Positions 20,824 to 32,781 of a DNA stretch of 64,000 nt are shown here, piece after piece. The stretch lies in the NCBI RefSeq assembly GCF_000226115.1, contig NC_016462.1, positions 372,001 through 436,000 on the forward strand. Reading direction: 5' to 3'. Each line of letters opens with the position of its first letter. Position 1 is the stretch's first letter. The position numbers were made by a program, and so were the translations under genes. The notes beneath the pieces were generated by a model. That model did no database searches. It saw only the letters and a list, made by a program, of their open reading frames with translations, and was not told where the DNA came from. The DNA comes from Thermothielavioides terrestris NRRL 8126 (lineage: Eukaryota > Ascomycota > Sordariomycetes > Sordariales > Chaetomiaceae).

Positions 20824-21898
20824 GAGCGTGGCCAGCAACTGAGAGTGGTTGTTAGATATTGGTGAGGATAACTAAAGGGTATATGCTCCTCTTGTGAGAC
20901 GGCTGCGCCCCATGTACTGTACATTACATCGCAAAGCGTTATGGTCGGGCGGATGATCCTTTTTCGGCGTTGTGGTGGGGGAGGGACAAACGACTCTCAA
21001 TGCAGCGAACAGCCGGCGGGTAGAGGGATAGACTTGTCGGGTTGTCGGTTCTGGCCTTCAGCCTTTGTGTGGTCGGCTGCTGTTTGGAAATGCCCTGGCC
21101 AGATCAGGCCTGGGGATGTCATCCGGCCATTTTTTGGTATTGATAGGTACATTACTTTAGTAAATAGAGTAGCATATCCCTTCTCTCTCCAATATTCGCG
21201 GCTTGTGGTGTAGTTCGCTGTACGAAATACTTTCAGCTCGTACGTTGGCTGTTTGACTCTGGATTTGTATCGTGGAAAGTACATGGCCTGGAGCGTCCCC
21301 CATCTCACTTACGTGTTTGTTGCAGCATTGACGCTCGTACTTGTCTTCATTTGACATCTGAGCTCGGCCCAGCACACAAGATAGTACTTAGTATCCCTAG
21401 GTCGTTACAGGGAAAAGCCAAAAAGCTCACCGACCAGCCCCAATCCCACGCCGGAAGAAGGGAGGTAGTCGGCTACGAAACCCCCCAAAATGGGATTGCT
21501 TCAACGCACCCGGGAGTAAACCCGGGCGCCTTCGGTTGCTAAGTCCACCGGATCACACCCCCCAAAGCCGCTTGACTATGATGCCGGTAGTCCGTTGATT
21601 GGGGGGGTGGCTGTGGGAGTCTGCGTGGTGGGACTCGTATATAAAGCAGTGGCAGGCACCGAAGGTGCGGGAAGGCGCACGAGAGTTCGGATGAAAAAGC
21701 AGAAGCAGGAGGATGAGCAGGAGAAGAATCCGGGGAACAGGCAGGAGAAGGAGGCAGGGAAAGGAAGTCTAGCCACAACAATATCTCCTCCGGACCACGG
21801 AGTCTCTGACACCCATCCCACCGCCCAAGACCACTCCCCGGACCCTGCCTCGCCCAACCTGCCACGGAATATTACACGCCGTAGAAAACTGTTACCAA
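20824..21898. other. intergenic, convergent ends of GGC1 and the F-box gene
   Basis: About 1.1 kb. It holds a consensus-like TATA element on the plus strand (listed separately) followed by an ORF antisense to the 3' part of the F-box gene; I do not accept that ORF as a gene. A GC-rich inverted element (acccggg and cccgggc) lies near 21507-21531. Confidence 0.45.
21639..21645 (+). promoter_or_regulatory. TATATAA element, possible TATA box
   Basis: Seen directly in the context gtatataaag. The nearest downstream ATG (21691) opens a 126-codon Lys/Glu-rich frame antisense to the F-box gene. Whether it drives transcription is unknown; it may be chance. Confidence 0.25.
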
Positions 21899-24504
21899 CT
21901 ACCGCCAATCCCAATATCTCGACGATCCCTCCTCCACCGACACCTCGAGCCTCCCCGTCCAGTGAAAATGCGGCTCGCCAAGCTTCACCTCTCCTCTGCC
22001 CCCATCACGCTCTGCAGTGCGCTTCAGCTCCTCATACGCCCTCTTCGTCTGCGCCCTATAGGCCTTGATGGCAGCCAGGACATCCCGCATGCCGCTCAAC
22101 TGGTCGCGTGTCGGTCTAGGAACAAATCCACAACTGTTCCTACTCCGATCAGGAACTGTGGTCGCACTTGGTGGTGGTAGTGGTGGCAACGGTGCGGCAG
22201 AGTGAAAATGTAGAGCAGCGGGTGTAGGAGGAGGTGAAGGAGGAACAAGGATGGCCTCCCAGGCGGCTGAGAAGATGAGCTCGCCCGGCGGCACGCCCGC
22301 GGCGACGTGGCATGGCGACGCAGGTACGGGGTCGGCTTGCAGGTGGGGTTGAGCGCGGAGGAGCCGCATGTATTCGCGCACGGCCGGGGTGCATTGGTCT
22401 GCGGTCCTAAAGCCGATCCAGACGGGGAGGGTAAATGTTTGGGCATTCCAGCTCCAGGTGTGCAGGAGGTGTGTGGCCTCTGTACTGGGGTGGGATTCAT
22501 GGGAGGAAGGGGAGTGCGGTGATTCAGGTCGGGCCGACTCGCAGCTGCAGGTCTGGCCCCTGGGCTCGGACGGATTGCGGGGACTGTGTCTTTCTACAGC
22601 TGCTGTTGACATCGAAGATGGCTTGGAGGTGGTCGACGGCTCAGACGACCAGTTGGATTCGCCAAAGAAGCTGAAATCCTTGGAGTAGTCGTCCATGACC
22701 GCCGCAGGGTCATGGGGTAACTCGATTTCTACGTCGTCCTCAAGCGCATCACGGGGATCCGGCTCGAATTCAAAGCGGATATGTCGTAGGCCGAGCAGGG
22801 TCGCTGGTCCACGGCGGTTGGTGGCTTTGATGTCCTGGATCGCACGCTCCTGGATCGACGCCAGCTTGAGAAAGTGTATCAGTTTGTGAATAAGCGGTCC
22901 AGCGGAGTATCTTGGGATCTGCGTCAGAACGAGAGACTGCAGTCGGGGGTTCATGTCTGGAACAAATGCCTCGGGATATGCAAGTTCTGCCCGCGGGAGG
23001 AGCAGCGTCTCGGCCACCCACAGGCTCGCCATGGCTGACATGCCCCCGAGCTCCAGAGACAAGAGCTGCGTAACAAGCGAATGGTGGATGCGCAGCGCTT
23101 GCAGGTTCGCCGAGAAGACGGGACGGAAAAGGTGTGCTAGGCCAAGGATACCTGAAAGACTCGCCTTGGAAAGCCAAGTGGAAGGAACGTGTTGGGGCAA
23201 ATTAAACGACATGGAATCGCACTCGAGGTGCTGGAGCTGCCCGGAGGACGACCTGAGAAACCTGCCAAGTGCTGCGGCAGAGACCTTGTTGCCGTTGAGA
23301 TGCAGGTGGGTGATGCCTTGCTGCTCTCGGCAGACATCCAGCTCATGGAGGTGTTCCAGCAAGGGAGCGTGAGAGCCCGCATCGCCAGAGAACAGCTTTT
23401 TGATCCCATCCGCCGAGTCCGGCCGCACCTTCGCCTGGCCGCTCAAGCGAGGGTTGACGGGCGGTTCGGGACCGTCGTGGGCATGCGTCGCGTAAAACGG
23501 AGCATCGGCAAGGAACCTATGAGGGTGGCTGAATGCTACGCTCCATTCAGACTCGTTGACGGTGCAGAACCTCCCAAAGGAGCCGCTGCCTTCAGTTCGG
23601 TGTACCACTCGGCCTTCGACAGCAAAATCACCTGTTCTTGAACTCGGTTCTGGGAAAGAGTACTCATGAATGTCATCGAAGACGCCATCCGTGAGCTTGT
23701 TCCCGCTGAGGTCCACACTCCACAGTTGTGTTTTGAAGACTTTGAAGAGCAGAGATGCGGTTTTGTTGTCCAGCTCCCGCTTCTGAGCCTTCAGAATGCG
23801 GAGACTAGGCAAGTTGGCCGGACACAATGTCCGCTGGACCAAGGGACCCCGCAGAGAGCCAGGGATGTCAGACACATCCAGATAGACGAGGCTCTTTAGG
23901 TGTGGTGACGCGAAGAAGGATGGCGGCAGCTCATCCCGGCAGTGTGCAATACTCAGGAGCAGAAGAGGCTCAGAATTCGACCCGGGCGCAACTCTCAGCG
24001 CGTCAAGGTCTGCTAACCCGGGATGGCGATCCAGAAGAAGACACCGGAGCCGGGGCCATGTTGCAGACAGCAAGCGCAAAGCTTTGGAGAGCGACCTGCC
24101 GTCAGCGAACAGAGGGCCGGCGCCCACAGCAAATCCCCGCAGGTCGAGGCAAGTTACGAGAGCGCGCGTCTCTGCCCGGACGTAACGAGCCGAATGCTCC
24201 AAAAAGCGCAGCAGCCACGTCGGATCTGCGTGGGGGTCAGAGCGGGCACGTACGAGGCAACAGACAAAATGACAGGAAGGGAAGAGGTGGGAGGGGCGGC
24301 CGCTGACTAGCCTTCATCTCGGCCAAGTTTGCGTGCAACACTGAGGGGGTCATTCCAGAGCCGCGGCGCGAACTGGTGGTAGAAGCGTCGTGAGACCAGA
24401 CAGAGGGGTGCATATTCCCGGAAAGGGATATACGGGGCGACGAACTGCAGCCAGTCCGGTCGCTTGGTGGCTTCCTGGTACGACGGCAGGCACGGAGCGG
24501 CCAT
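21899..24504 (-). CDS. F-box-like / leucine-rich-repeat protein
   Basis: Two exons, 24504-24312 and 24225-21899, encode 839 residues. The first ATG is at 24504; the GTG further upstream was not used. Residues about 15-50 (RPDWLQFVAPYIPFREYAPL, CLVSRRFYHQFAPRLWND) look like an F-box. Several irregular leucine-rich segments follow (LVTCLDLRGFA, LPSLRILKAQ, LWSVDLSGNKLTD, ITHLHLNGNKVS, LQSLVLTQIPRYS). An F-box plus LRR architecture suggests a substrate receptor for an SCF ubiquitin ligase; the substrate cannot be inferred. The C-terminal 200 residues are Ser/Pro-rich, then a short helical Arg/Lys-rich end. The intron (24311-24226) starts GCTAGT: only the GAAG|GC cut keeps frame (RDE|DPTWLLRF), so it looks like a GC-AG intron. 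No canonical GT alternative that fits was found. Confidence 0.82.
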
Positions 24505-27225
24505 GGCTGCTATTGTCTCCGTCGAGAAGGTCACTGGTACACGGCTACCCCGGGCGATGTTGATGCGGATGTCCCACTGGAGTGGTTCGTACGTGGTTCA
24601 TGCGAGATGCGTGCGTCCGGCTCGGACGGTCACTGCCGCATCGGTCTTCGAACCGCGCGAACGCTGCTGCATCGGGGAGAAAGCGGGCAGTCACCTACCT
24701 AGACAGCGAGGTATGTAATCCGACAGCATGTACCGCGGGGTGGTGACCAGAACACCTCATCGATGGTTCGAGCCGGCAGCTTGCGGTGCCAAGCCGACTG
24801 CAAGCACATCTGTTTCACCAGAGTCGGCTCGGCTTGCAGCCAAAAGCCAGTCGTTCACTGCGGTGACCCATGCATGGGGTTACTCGTTGTCTGGCAGTTG
24901 GAAGTGGAGGGTGGAGAACCTGGGCTTGGAAAGCTGAATCTGGCCGCCGATCCCCTGGACGTTCCATTACAGGGGTCCCGCCCCTCCCCGATAAGTGCAA
25001 GCCCGAACATGCACCCCGATTCAGTCACACCTCGGGCAACCTAGCTGGGGTCAGCCGCGAGTAACCGCAGCGGCACCGAACCTGGCGCCACCTTCTGCTT
25101 GTGTGCCTACCTTACCTATAGTAAAGCAGCCCAATCAGACTGACTTTGCCCCAGCATATCTTGGTGAGATGTCCACTTTCCCAGAATTCCATCGTCGTGG
25201 CAATGGGAATTCCTCGCCTTATCGTACACTACACTACGCTAGTGTCCAGATTATGTAGGGCCGAGATTATCTACACCAACATTAAGGCACCACGGTGCGG
25301 GGTTGATTCGCGGCCGCTTGCCCTTCCCCAACCGACCCGGGTAATTTCCTCCGCAAAGAGCAGGCCAGCTTGGAGATGCTCAGGTGCCATGTAAGCTCGT
25401 GTTATGTGGGCTCGTCCTGTGGTCTCACAAACACTCGCGCGTATTAACGGTTCTTGACTCAGGTAGCAAGAAGTGTGGCTTGCCCAGAGAAAGCTAGTAT
25501 AAACTGCTGGGCTGGCCACTAAGTGCCGATTGCCGGGTGAAAATGAAGGGCTCAACTTGGAGACGGTCGATACTCGGGCCGACGCAGCCCAAAAGAGGAG
25601 TCAAATCCTCGAGCTCGGGCCCGGCGCTGTGAGCGATGGAACTGTATCAGCACAGTTGGGAGTTCACCAACTTCAGACCCGTCACCCAAGGCACTGCCTG
25701 GTCCCTGATCGATTCGCTTGACAAGACTGCGCAAGCAGATCTCACATTCGCGAGTCAAGAGCGAACGAGCCACGAGACAGGCGTATGCACGCCCAATCTC
25801 GTCACACATCAACCTTCCAAGTGCCCCGAACACTCGCGCCGATTGGCTGGCCTTAGCCGGACGCCAGCATCACGCATTTCAGTTGAGCGAGCGCCCAGCG
25901 CGCACTGGCGCAAGACGGGTACCGTCCTGCCATCTAACTGGCTACCGACAGACGCACGACCTGCCTGTCTAAGTCACAGCCGAACAGCGAAATGTGACCG
26001 CACCCTTTTCCAGCTGGAAAGTCGGATTGCGTTCCGTGAGGTTCGCGAAGGGTAGGACAGAGATTTGTGTCACGTAAGAGGAGGGCGCCGGTCTGTCTTA
26101 GCGCTCACAGTTGATTCCTCCCCAGACCATCCACACACCACGACGACGGGTACGTTTGCCAGCATCGAGCAAGTCGCATTGCCGTAAAAGGCCGAAGCCC
26201 CAAATGCTGACGCCATGGAAGAAGCGCGCATTGTTCCGATTTGCTGCACCCTAGCAGAACAGGGGACGCTGCTATGTTAAACTAGTGTATACCCAGCTGA
26301 GCATCGCCACGCCGGATTACAGTGTTGCTGCACGAGAATGTACCGTACAGGAACGTACTAGATAAGCTGATCTGACGCAACGGGGGGCTGGGGAGGTGAA
26401 AGAAAAAAGCAATGGTACGAAGCGAGCTGCAAGATCTCGGCGCTTTGTCTCGCCCAGGACGATCGCGGCATGCCTTGGCTGAGACACCCCTCAGTCAGTC
26501 CAAAGACAAAGAGATGTGCGCGCACTTTGGTACCTCGGGGGTGGCAACGGAGGGGGTGGGTTCTTGTCAGAACCAACCTACCCACGCCCTCACACGAGTA
26601 AGTCAAGGAAACACAGGAACGTGGAGCGGCCGGTGTGGCTGGCTGGGCTGGATCAACGACGCTCATTGCCGCGGTGCGGCTCTCATATGAGTAAACACTT
26701 TGTCATCATGGCGGAGAATGTAGCCCATGTCGAAGAAGCCGATGATGGGCGATGATGGGCAGAAGTGATGGCGTTCGCGAGAACTGCATACTTTCTTGAT
26801 TTGCGTTCTGTCTGCGGCTCTGGCAGCCAAAATACCATTGATACATTACATGTTAGTCAAGCATACCGTTACCGCGTGCTTTTCGCCCAAGCCCTGCCCC
26901 TTCCTATTCCCCTTCCCCTTTCCCTCCCAGGTCCCTCCCAGATCGTGCAGTAGATGCGGTATCGCCTGCGGCCCAGCCATAACCCAAAGCGCAAATGCCA
27001 GACCAATTCCATCACCCCTGTTCAGATCCATCCCACCAAAAGAGGGAAAACAAGAACAAAACAGAAAACATGCCTTCCTTCCGCCCTGGGTAACGTACAT
27101 TGGTATCACTCGTAAGCTCCTTGTCGTGCTGCTGCTGCGGCAGCAGCGCGCATACCGAAAGTCCCCGAACCCCGAAACGTGGTAGTGTCTCCTTTCCGCC
27201 TTCCTTTCCGACACATCCGGCTCAC
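24505..27225. other. gene-poor intergenic block
   Basis: About 2.7 kb with no supportable gene. ORFs are short, overlap on both strands and have no family resemblance. I looked for tRNA B-box-like sequences (a GGTTCGAGCC occurs near 24767) but found no matching A box or foldable tRNA. It contains a tandem 10-mer (26741-26760) and a TACCT-rich stretch near 25109. The right end is the 3' region of the C2H2 gene; the left end is the promoter of the F-box gene. Confidence 0.55.
26741..26760. repeat. tandem duplication of a 10-mer
   Basis: Two perfect adjacent copies of GATGATGGGC, directly visible, in non-coding DNA. Confidence 0.9.
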
Positions 27226-28454
27226 TCAGGCGAGCGAGTCTTCCGGCTTGGGCTTGGGCTTCACGCTCCGTCGCCGCCGAGCCCGGTTGTTCCTCTGCAC
27301 CTCCTCGAACTCCAGAACCGCGCCGGCGCTGTAGTCGACCCTCGGCTTTCCCTCTGACCTGCCCTCGGGCCGCGTGTGCAGCCTGAGATGCTGGTTCATA
27401 TTGTCCCTCCGGTTGGACGTGTGCTTGCACCAGTTGCACTTGTACACTTTCCCCTTGTCGTGGATGCTGTGGAGCCAAGTCGTTAGTGAGGCCGTGGCCG
27501 GCCAAGTTTATGCTGCTGTGCAATGGAGAAAAGAACTCACGACTCGATGTGTCTTATCAAGTGCTCTTTCCTTTGGTATGGCCCGCATTTGCACCCCGGA
27601 TGGGGACAGTAATGCTTGCTGCGAGGCTCGACGTTGTCCACGGCCATGCCGCCATCGTGGCCGCCATCGTGGCCGCCATCGTGGCCGCCATCGTCCGCCT
27701 TCAATGCGCAAAGACGCTTTTCCCTCTTGATCTGTCTCCGCGTGCTGGCTTGCGAGCGCTGCTGCGCTTGGTGGAGGGCCGTCGTCTTATGCCGCGCCTC
27801 CCCTATCCCGGCTCGCTTCCTGGCTGCGTCTGAAAGCGGTAGCGGCGTCGTCATGTTGTCCTCCTGTTCCAGTTTGAGCGATGGGAGCGCGCCGTCGAGC
27901 TCGGCCGAGGACTGTTGCTCGAAGCTTATGGGGCTCTCGGTGTGCATCCAGGTCGAGTCGAATATGTGCGGAAACTGCGCCGAGGCGGAGGACGTCGACA
28001 TCAGGGGGCTGGGTCCAAGCTCGTTCATGAAGAAGCCACACTCCGCCGTTTGAGCAGGAGTCAGCTGAGCTTCACTGCTGCTGAGCGGATGGCCGGGAAA
28101 GCCGAGCTGCCCTCGCGAAGGAGTGACGGGAAAGACCGGGTGAACATATTCCGAGAGAATGCCCGTCTTAGGCGTCGTAGGAAAGTAGGTCGACCTGGCA
28201 GAGGAGGGGGGTGTCATATCAAACGGGACTGTATCGACGGGGGAGGCGAAGGAGGAACCAAAGTCCATAGAAGTTGAGAAAGGCGGGGTCGAACGGCCAG
28301 ATGTCGGCGTGTGAGGACCAAAGCTTGACGAGGCATACGAGGATCCGCTGATGCTGCCTGTCGAGCATCCGGCAGAGAAATCATTGAAGTCGAAATCGAC
28401 GCTGTCGCCGAAGTCGAGGTGTAGGGCGCTTAGGGACATGCTGGTGAGTGCCAT
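27226..28454 (-). CDS. C2H2 zinc-finger transcription factor
   Basis: Two exons, 28454-27541 and 27466-27226 (74-nt intron), encode 384 residues. The join RHIES|IHDKGKVYKC falls inside finger 1. Two C-terminal fingers are visible: an atypical one starting YCPHPGCKCGPYQRKEHLIR and a classical one, YKCNWCKHTSNRRDNMNQHL with C-X2-C-X12-H-X3-H spacing. The N-terminal 240 residues are Ser/Thr/Pro-rich and acidic in places (HLDFGDSVDFDFND), typical of an activation domain. A basic region (RRQIKREKRLCALK) precedes the fingers. A 12-nt tandem repeat encodes DGGH units between them. The C-terminus is basic (RARRRRSVKPKPKP), a likely nuclear signal. Comparable fungal factors regulate development, but I cannot name an ortholog. 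Its isolation in long non-coding DNA suggests complex regulation. Confidence 0.85.
27648..27695 (-). repeat. 12-nt coding minisatellite (four units)
   Basis: Four head-to-tail units of GCCGCCATCGTG on the plus strand, the last differing by one base; on the coding strand they read as Asp-Gly-Gly-His units. The array is in frame, so copy-number changes would lengthen or shorten the linker without a frameshift. Confidence 0.9.
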
Positions 28455-31400
28455 CTTTCTTCAACCACCTTGCCTTGGTGTTGAGTTGGGTTGGCCAAAG
28501 GGGGAAGACGCGTCGACGAGACTGAGAGACGAGCGTGGCCCTAAGGAGCAGAAAGGAATGGAGGAATCCTTGGAGGATAAGTATACAGGAGACCAAGAAG
28601 ATCGTCAGGAAAGCGGCGTGCCCCCTTAGACAGGAGAGACAGAGCGATTCTCAAACAAGGCATAGCCTCGCCATTATAAGGGCCATTGAGGAATGCCGCG
28701 GCTCAAATCGCCGAGCGGCAACATGGAAGGATAAGGGTGTCTAAGGGGCATTTGCTCCGGGAACAGCCCTCCTCCCCACCCACCCCCACCGCCTCCCAGC
28801 TCCTCTCCCTCCTTACCACACATCGTGCTGCTCACATAATGGGTCAGTCATGGATCTCCAGGGCAGCGAGGCAAAACGGCCGTGCGGAGATGTGTGTCAC
28901 GGCCACCATGCCAGATGCATCGACCCTGGCCTGGGCTGCTGCAGCAGCAGCGCCGCCCACGCAGGAACCGGCAGGGGCCTACACCCATGCTGTTTCGAAG
29001 CTGCCAAACATCCACATCAGGGCTGAGATGGTGTGCTAGTCAATGACAGCCCAAAAAAGACCGGCTAGACAAAATAAGTTACTGCTGGGGCAAACGGGTG
29101 GGTGGGCAGCTTGCACTATGGAATACCACTAGTGTAGACGGCGGGAGAGAGCAGGGTTTGGGCATGCTCCGTACTTACCATCGGGCAGAAGCAACGGCGC
29201 CGATCAGCCAAGACTCTGGGGCCGCTCGTCTCCATCCCAGACGCGCACTAAGCTCGCTCTGGCCGAGTACGTGGAATGATGATAACACAAAGCAGGAATG
29301 GAGAGGAACGAGCCAGCCCGGCGCTCGCCTAGCAGTATGCGCCGCCGAGACAAGCGCAGCAGTGCGATCGTGTCCGATCGACGATGCCTACGCTTGTCTG
29401 GGCCTCTCCGTCCCGTGCAGAGCCAGTCCCTCGAGAGAGGGCAGAGATTGAACCAAAGATTTTGATGGGCAAGGGAGTTCCACTGAAGCCCTTAGATCCG
29501 CCCCGACAGTCTGCTCCCTTCCGGAGACCACATAGGGCCAAGATAGGCGCCGAACACCTTTGGGAGCCGGCTTTGATCAGAAAGGCATCGGAAAGCGAAA
29601 GCCCATCTCGCGCGAGACGGGCAACGGTCAATCGACCGCGTCAGACGAGGTCGGGCTGGCCTGCGGTGGGTGCCAGGAACGGAAAAGCTCAACACCTGGG
29701 GCGCCCAGGACCCCGGCTGGGCTGTGTGTGAGATCCAACTGTCGGCGAGGGGAGGCTCCATCTCTCCAGGTTATCGTGCAGGCCGACGCGCACGGGAGGG
29801 TCTCCCAGGAAAGTGCAAGCGTCGCCTGGTCCGGTGACTCGACACTAGTGTAGGCTGGGGACCGGTCTGGGGACCCACCTGCGATCTTGGTTCGGGACTG
29901 GCGCGCGCTGCCACCGTGGCAGGGGTCGCCGGGAGCCGTTGTCGCTAACAAAAAGCGGGCACCTTGTGCTACTGTTTGTGGTACGGTAGTACAAGGGTAA
30001 CCCAACCTTATCTCGACGTCTTGTGGATTTTGACACTGTCCAAAATGCGATTCGGACGCCATCGAGGTTCGTGCTTTCCACGCTCGAGTGACTGCCCTGC
30101 CGGTTCCCGACCTAGCGACTTGGAAGCAGCTAAACCAGGAAGGAACAGCCTCGACGCGGGGTGCCAATACATGGCTCGCCGTGATTGAGAGCAAACAAAG
30201 CCCTCCACCCGACCATTGCCGTGCCAGATCCGACGGCGCGCGCCCACAACTCGCAGAGACCTCTCTCCGTAGTCAATTGCACGCGTCTTTGGCCAAGGTG
30301 GCGAGATCTAACATCTGATGGTCGTTTTTCCTTGCGTAGCAGATGGGTAACGGGGATGTACTTGCCCTGGATGGTGCCTGCCCTGTCTCGCGTGCGTCTG
30401 TCTCGAATTCATCATTTGTGAAACAGGCCGCCGCGACCTCTGTCCTCCCTGGAGCATGCCAGGGCGAATTAGCCCGAGAAGTGTATACCTTAGCCAGGGA
30501 CGAGTTCAGCAGCACGAAGCGGTGCCCATCCCTCTTCGTTTCGACTCCAAGGAAACCTGGAGCTCCCGCCGCACCTGACCGACGCCTCATTGTGCTCATC
30601 ACCTTCCGTCTCTCGAGATGTAGGAGCTAGCATAACCGGTTTCCTCTCTCCAATTGGGTTCTCGACAGCCTCCGGATGCGTCAGAGGCGGGCTCGTTCGT
30701 TCTTGATCCAATGGGCAACACGCGACATCCTGCGCCCCGCGCGGTCGACTTTGGCGTGAAGCCTTGGGAGGAGCTTTTGAGGGCCGGCAAGGCGCGGCGG
30801 TGAGTGACGCCACGGGCCTATTACAAACACTCTTGGGGTCCTCGAACCTCTGCGGCGATATCTCCACTCTCCCCTCCATGGCGACTGCAAATGTACTGGA
30901 GGGTATGCTAAGCAGGCTCACGTTACCTCCGGTCCGGCTCCGAATCTTTGTCGGGGACTGCCGGACCCGGATCTTGTCTCTGACCACCGAGACCTGAGTC
31001 TGCGTGCTGGCGTTCTTGCAGGCGCCAGCCTCACCGCCGCAGCTGCGCAAGAACCACGTTGCCCAATATGGCACACAATGTCATTAACAACAAACTTCCC
31101 ACCGTGCAGCAGACGAGGCATGCTGTCGCAGGATAAAACATGCACGTTCTATTCCTGGCGACCTCGTGCTCACGGTTAATGAGCCGCAACTTCGACTCGC
31201 CTTCTGGTGTGGCAGTCCGCCGCTCTCGGCGCGACGGTTACAGGCAAACAAGAGGTTGGGGGTGGTGGCTATCTGACGTGACCTCGTGGCACCTAATCAG
31301 TAAGTGTTCCTTGCGTGCAATGCTACATTCTGACACCCATGTCAAAAAGCGTTCAAGATGGCAGTTCCATTTCGAGGTATGCTGACTCTACCTCACGCTG

Positions 31401-32781
31401 GCTACTGAAGCCATCTTCTCTGTTGGTCCGCCGGAACCGCCGGAGACGCCGAAGTCGCCCAATTAGTCCACTGCCATCCACACACCCTCTTTTCTATCGG
31501 GCCATGTTCACACTTCTTCCTCGGAAGAACCCGCCTGGGCGATTAGAGGAAAAGCGCAAAAAATACACAACCTGAGCTCGGCCGAGACGCACGTGGTCCC
31601 GAGCCCGAGCGGAGAACCCCTGGTGCGCCAGCCCCGTGACTGGCTCAGACTCGATGATTGCCTCTCTGCAACCGCCCGCAGGCCGTACCATCCCCGGTCT
31701 TATCTGATTACCGAGCCATATTGGCTGCCTTCTCCAGCACGTTTGAGATTTGTGGACAGGCAGTTTGCTGAGTTGAAGCTACCAAAGGAGGAGCCATTGG
31801 GGAGGAGAGCTGCTGCTGAGGTGGAATCTTCCGTCAGGCCTCACCGTCATCATCCGACCGGCAGCACCGTCCGTCGCCCAGAGAGAAGGCTACTTCGCGT
31901 TGTGCTACACACCATCTTGACCGCTTATTGCCGGGCTTGCTTGCCTACGCCGGTCTACCGAGAACCCCCCGTCCCACTGCCAGTTCCTGCTCTACAACTC
32001 CAATAAGGTAACTCAGGTGCAAGCCTACCAGGCCTGTCATCCTTGCTGCTTGCTCACCGTATCTGCCCGTCTATCTACCTCCCTAACGTAGGTAGGTGAG
32101 AATAACAACCTGGATGAGAGGGAAGTGGCACCTTTCCCCAGATAACCAGCATCTTTTAGCAACCGCGACTCTCACGGCTTACGCGTAACGGCATACCGTT
32201 GACATCCTAAGCAAGCGAGCTACGGCAAGCAGAACTCGCGCGAGGGGATGCAAAAGTGCAGCACACGCCCCACGACCGTGATTCATTTTCTGTATGTGGC
32301 AATAAACCACCAGTCTCGCCGCTGGAGTTTTCATTCCGCGCTTCCATTCATTCAACACCTCCAGGGCCTCTGCTTAGCTGCGCAGAATACCGTGTAGTTA
32401 GTCGTCTATTTTAGAAACTTTTGCCTTGGGTGGGAGTGACATCTGGACACGAAACCTTGCGCTTCGGCTTCGGGCCCGAGAGAAGTAGCGTGCCAGGGGT
32501 AATGGGGTCACACAGCCCCCGTTGCGGGACCGCTACTGTGCATACCGCTGATGCCGGGGAAACCGAACGCCCCACGCCTCACAACCGCTCAGTGGTTGTA
32601 TGTAAGGTACCTTATGTACATGTGTAGCAAACCCTGCCGACAGCGAGCCAGGCGCATCCCCGCGCCTCAGCCTCAGCCTCACTAAACATAGCGGCTGGAT
32701 GTGGACACTCTGCAGTTTCAGATTTGTCTAACAATAGACTAGGTAGACGACGTTCGTTTGCAGTAGTCCATCTAGGTAGTC
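28455..32781. other. long gene-poor block, upstream region of the C2H2 gene and 3' side of GCD1
   Basis: About 4.3 kb without a supportable gene. Many ORFs of 60-195 codons occur on both strands, as expected in GC-rich random sequence, with no family resemblance. A TATAAT-like element lies on the minus strand at 28672-28679, about 220 bp upstream of the C2H2 start. The right end carries palindromic AGGTA/TACCT motifs, including TAAGGTACCTTA at 32603-32614. A long leader, upstream ORFs or non-coding RNA are possible but not shown by sequence alone. Confidence 0.5.
32603..32614. repeat. perfect 12-bp palindrome TAAGGTACCTTA
   Basis: Directly visible; one member of the dispersed AGGTA/TACCT palindromes described in the findings. 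Confidence 0.8.

Noticed and set aside
24760..24785. GGTTCGAGCC resembling a tRNA B box
   Set aside because: No A box at a suitable distance and no cloverleaf could be drawn.
24505..27225. Possible decayed transposon in the gene-poor block
   Set aside because: No AT-rich RIP signature, no terminal repeats and no transposase or reverse transcriptase fragments seen.
30490..31074. 194-codon minus-strand ORF
   Set aside because: No family resemblance; expected by chance in this GC-rich stretch.
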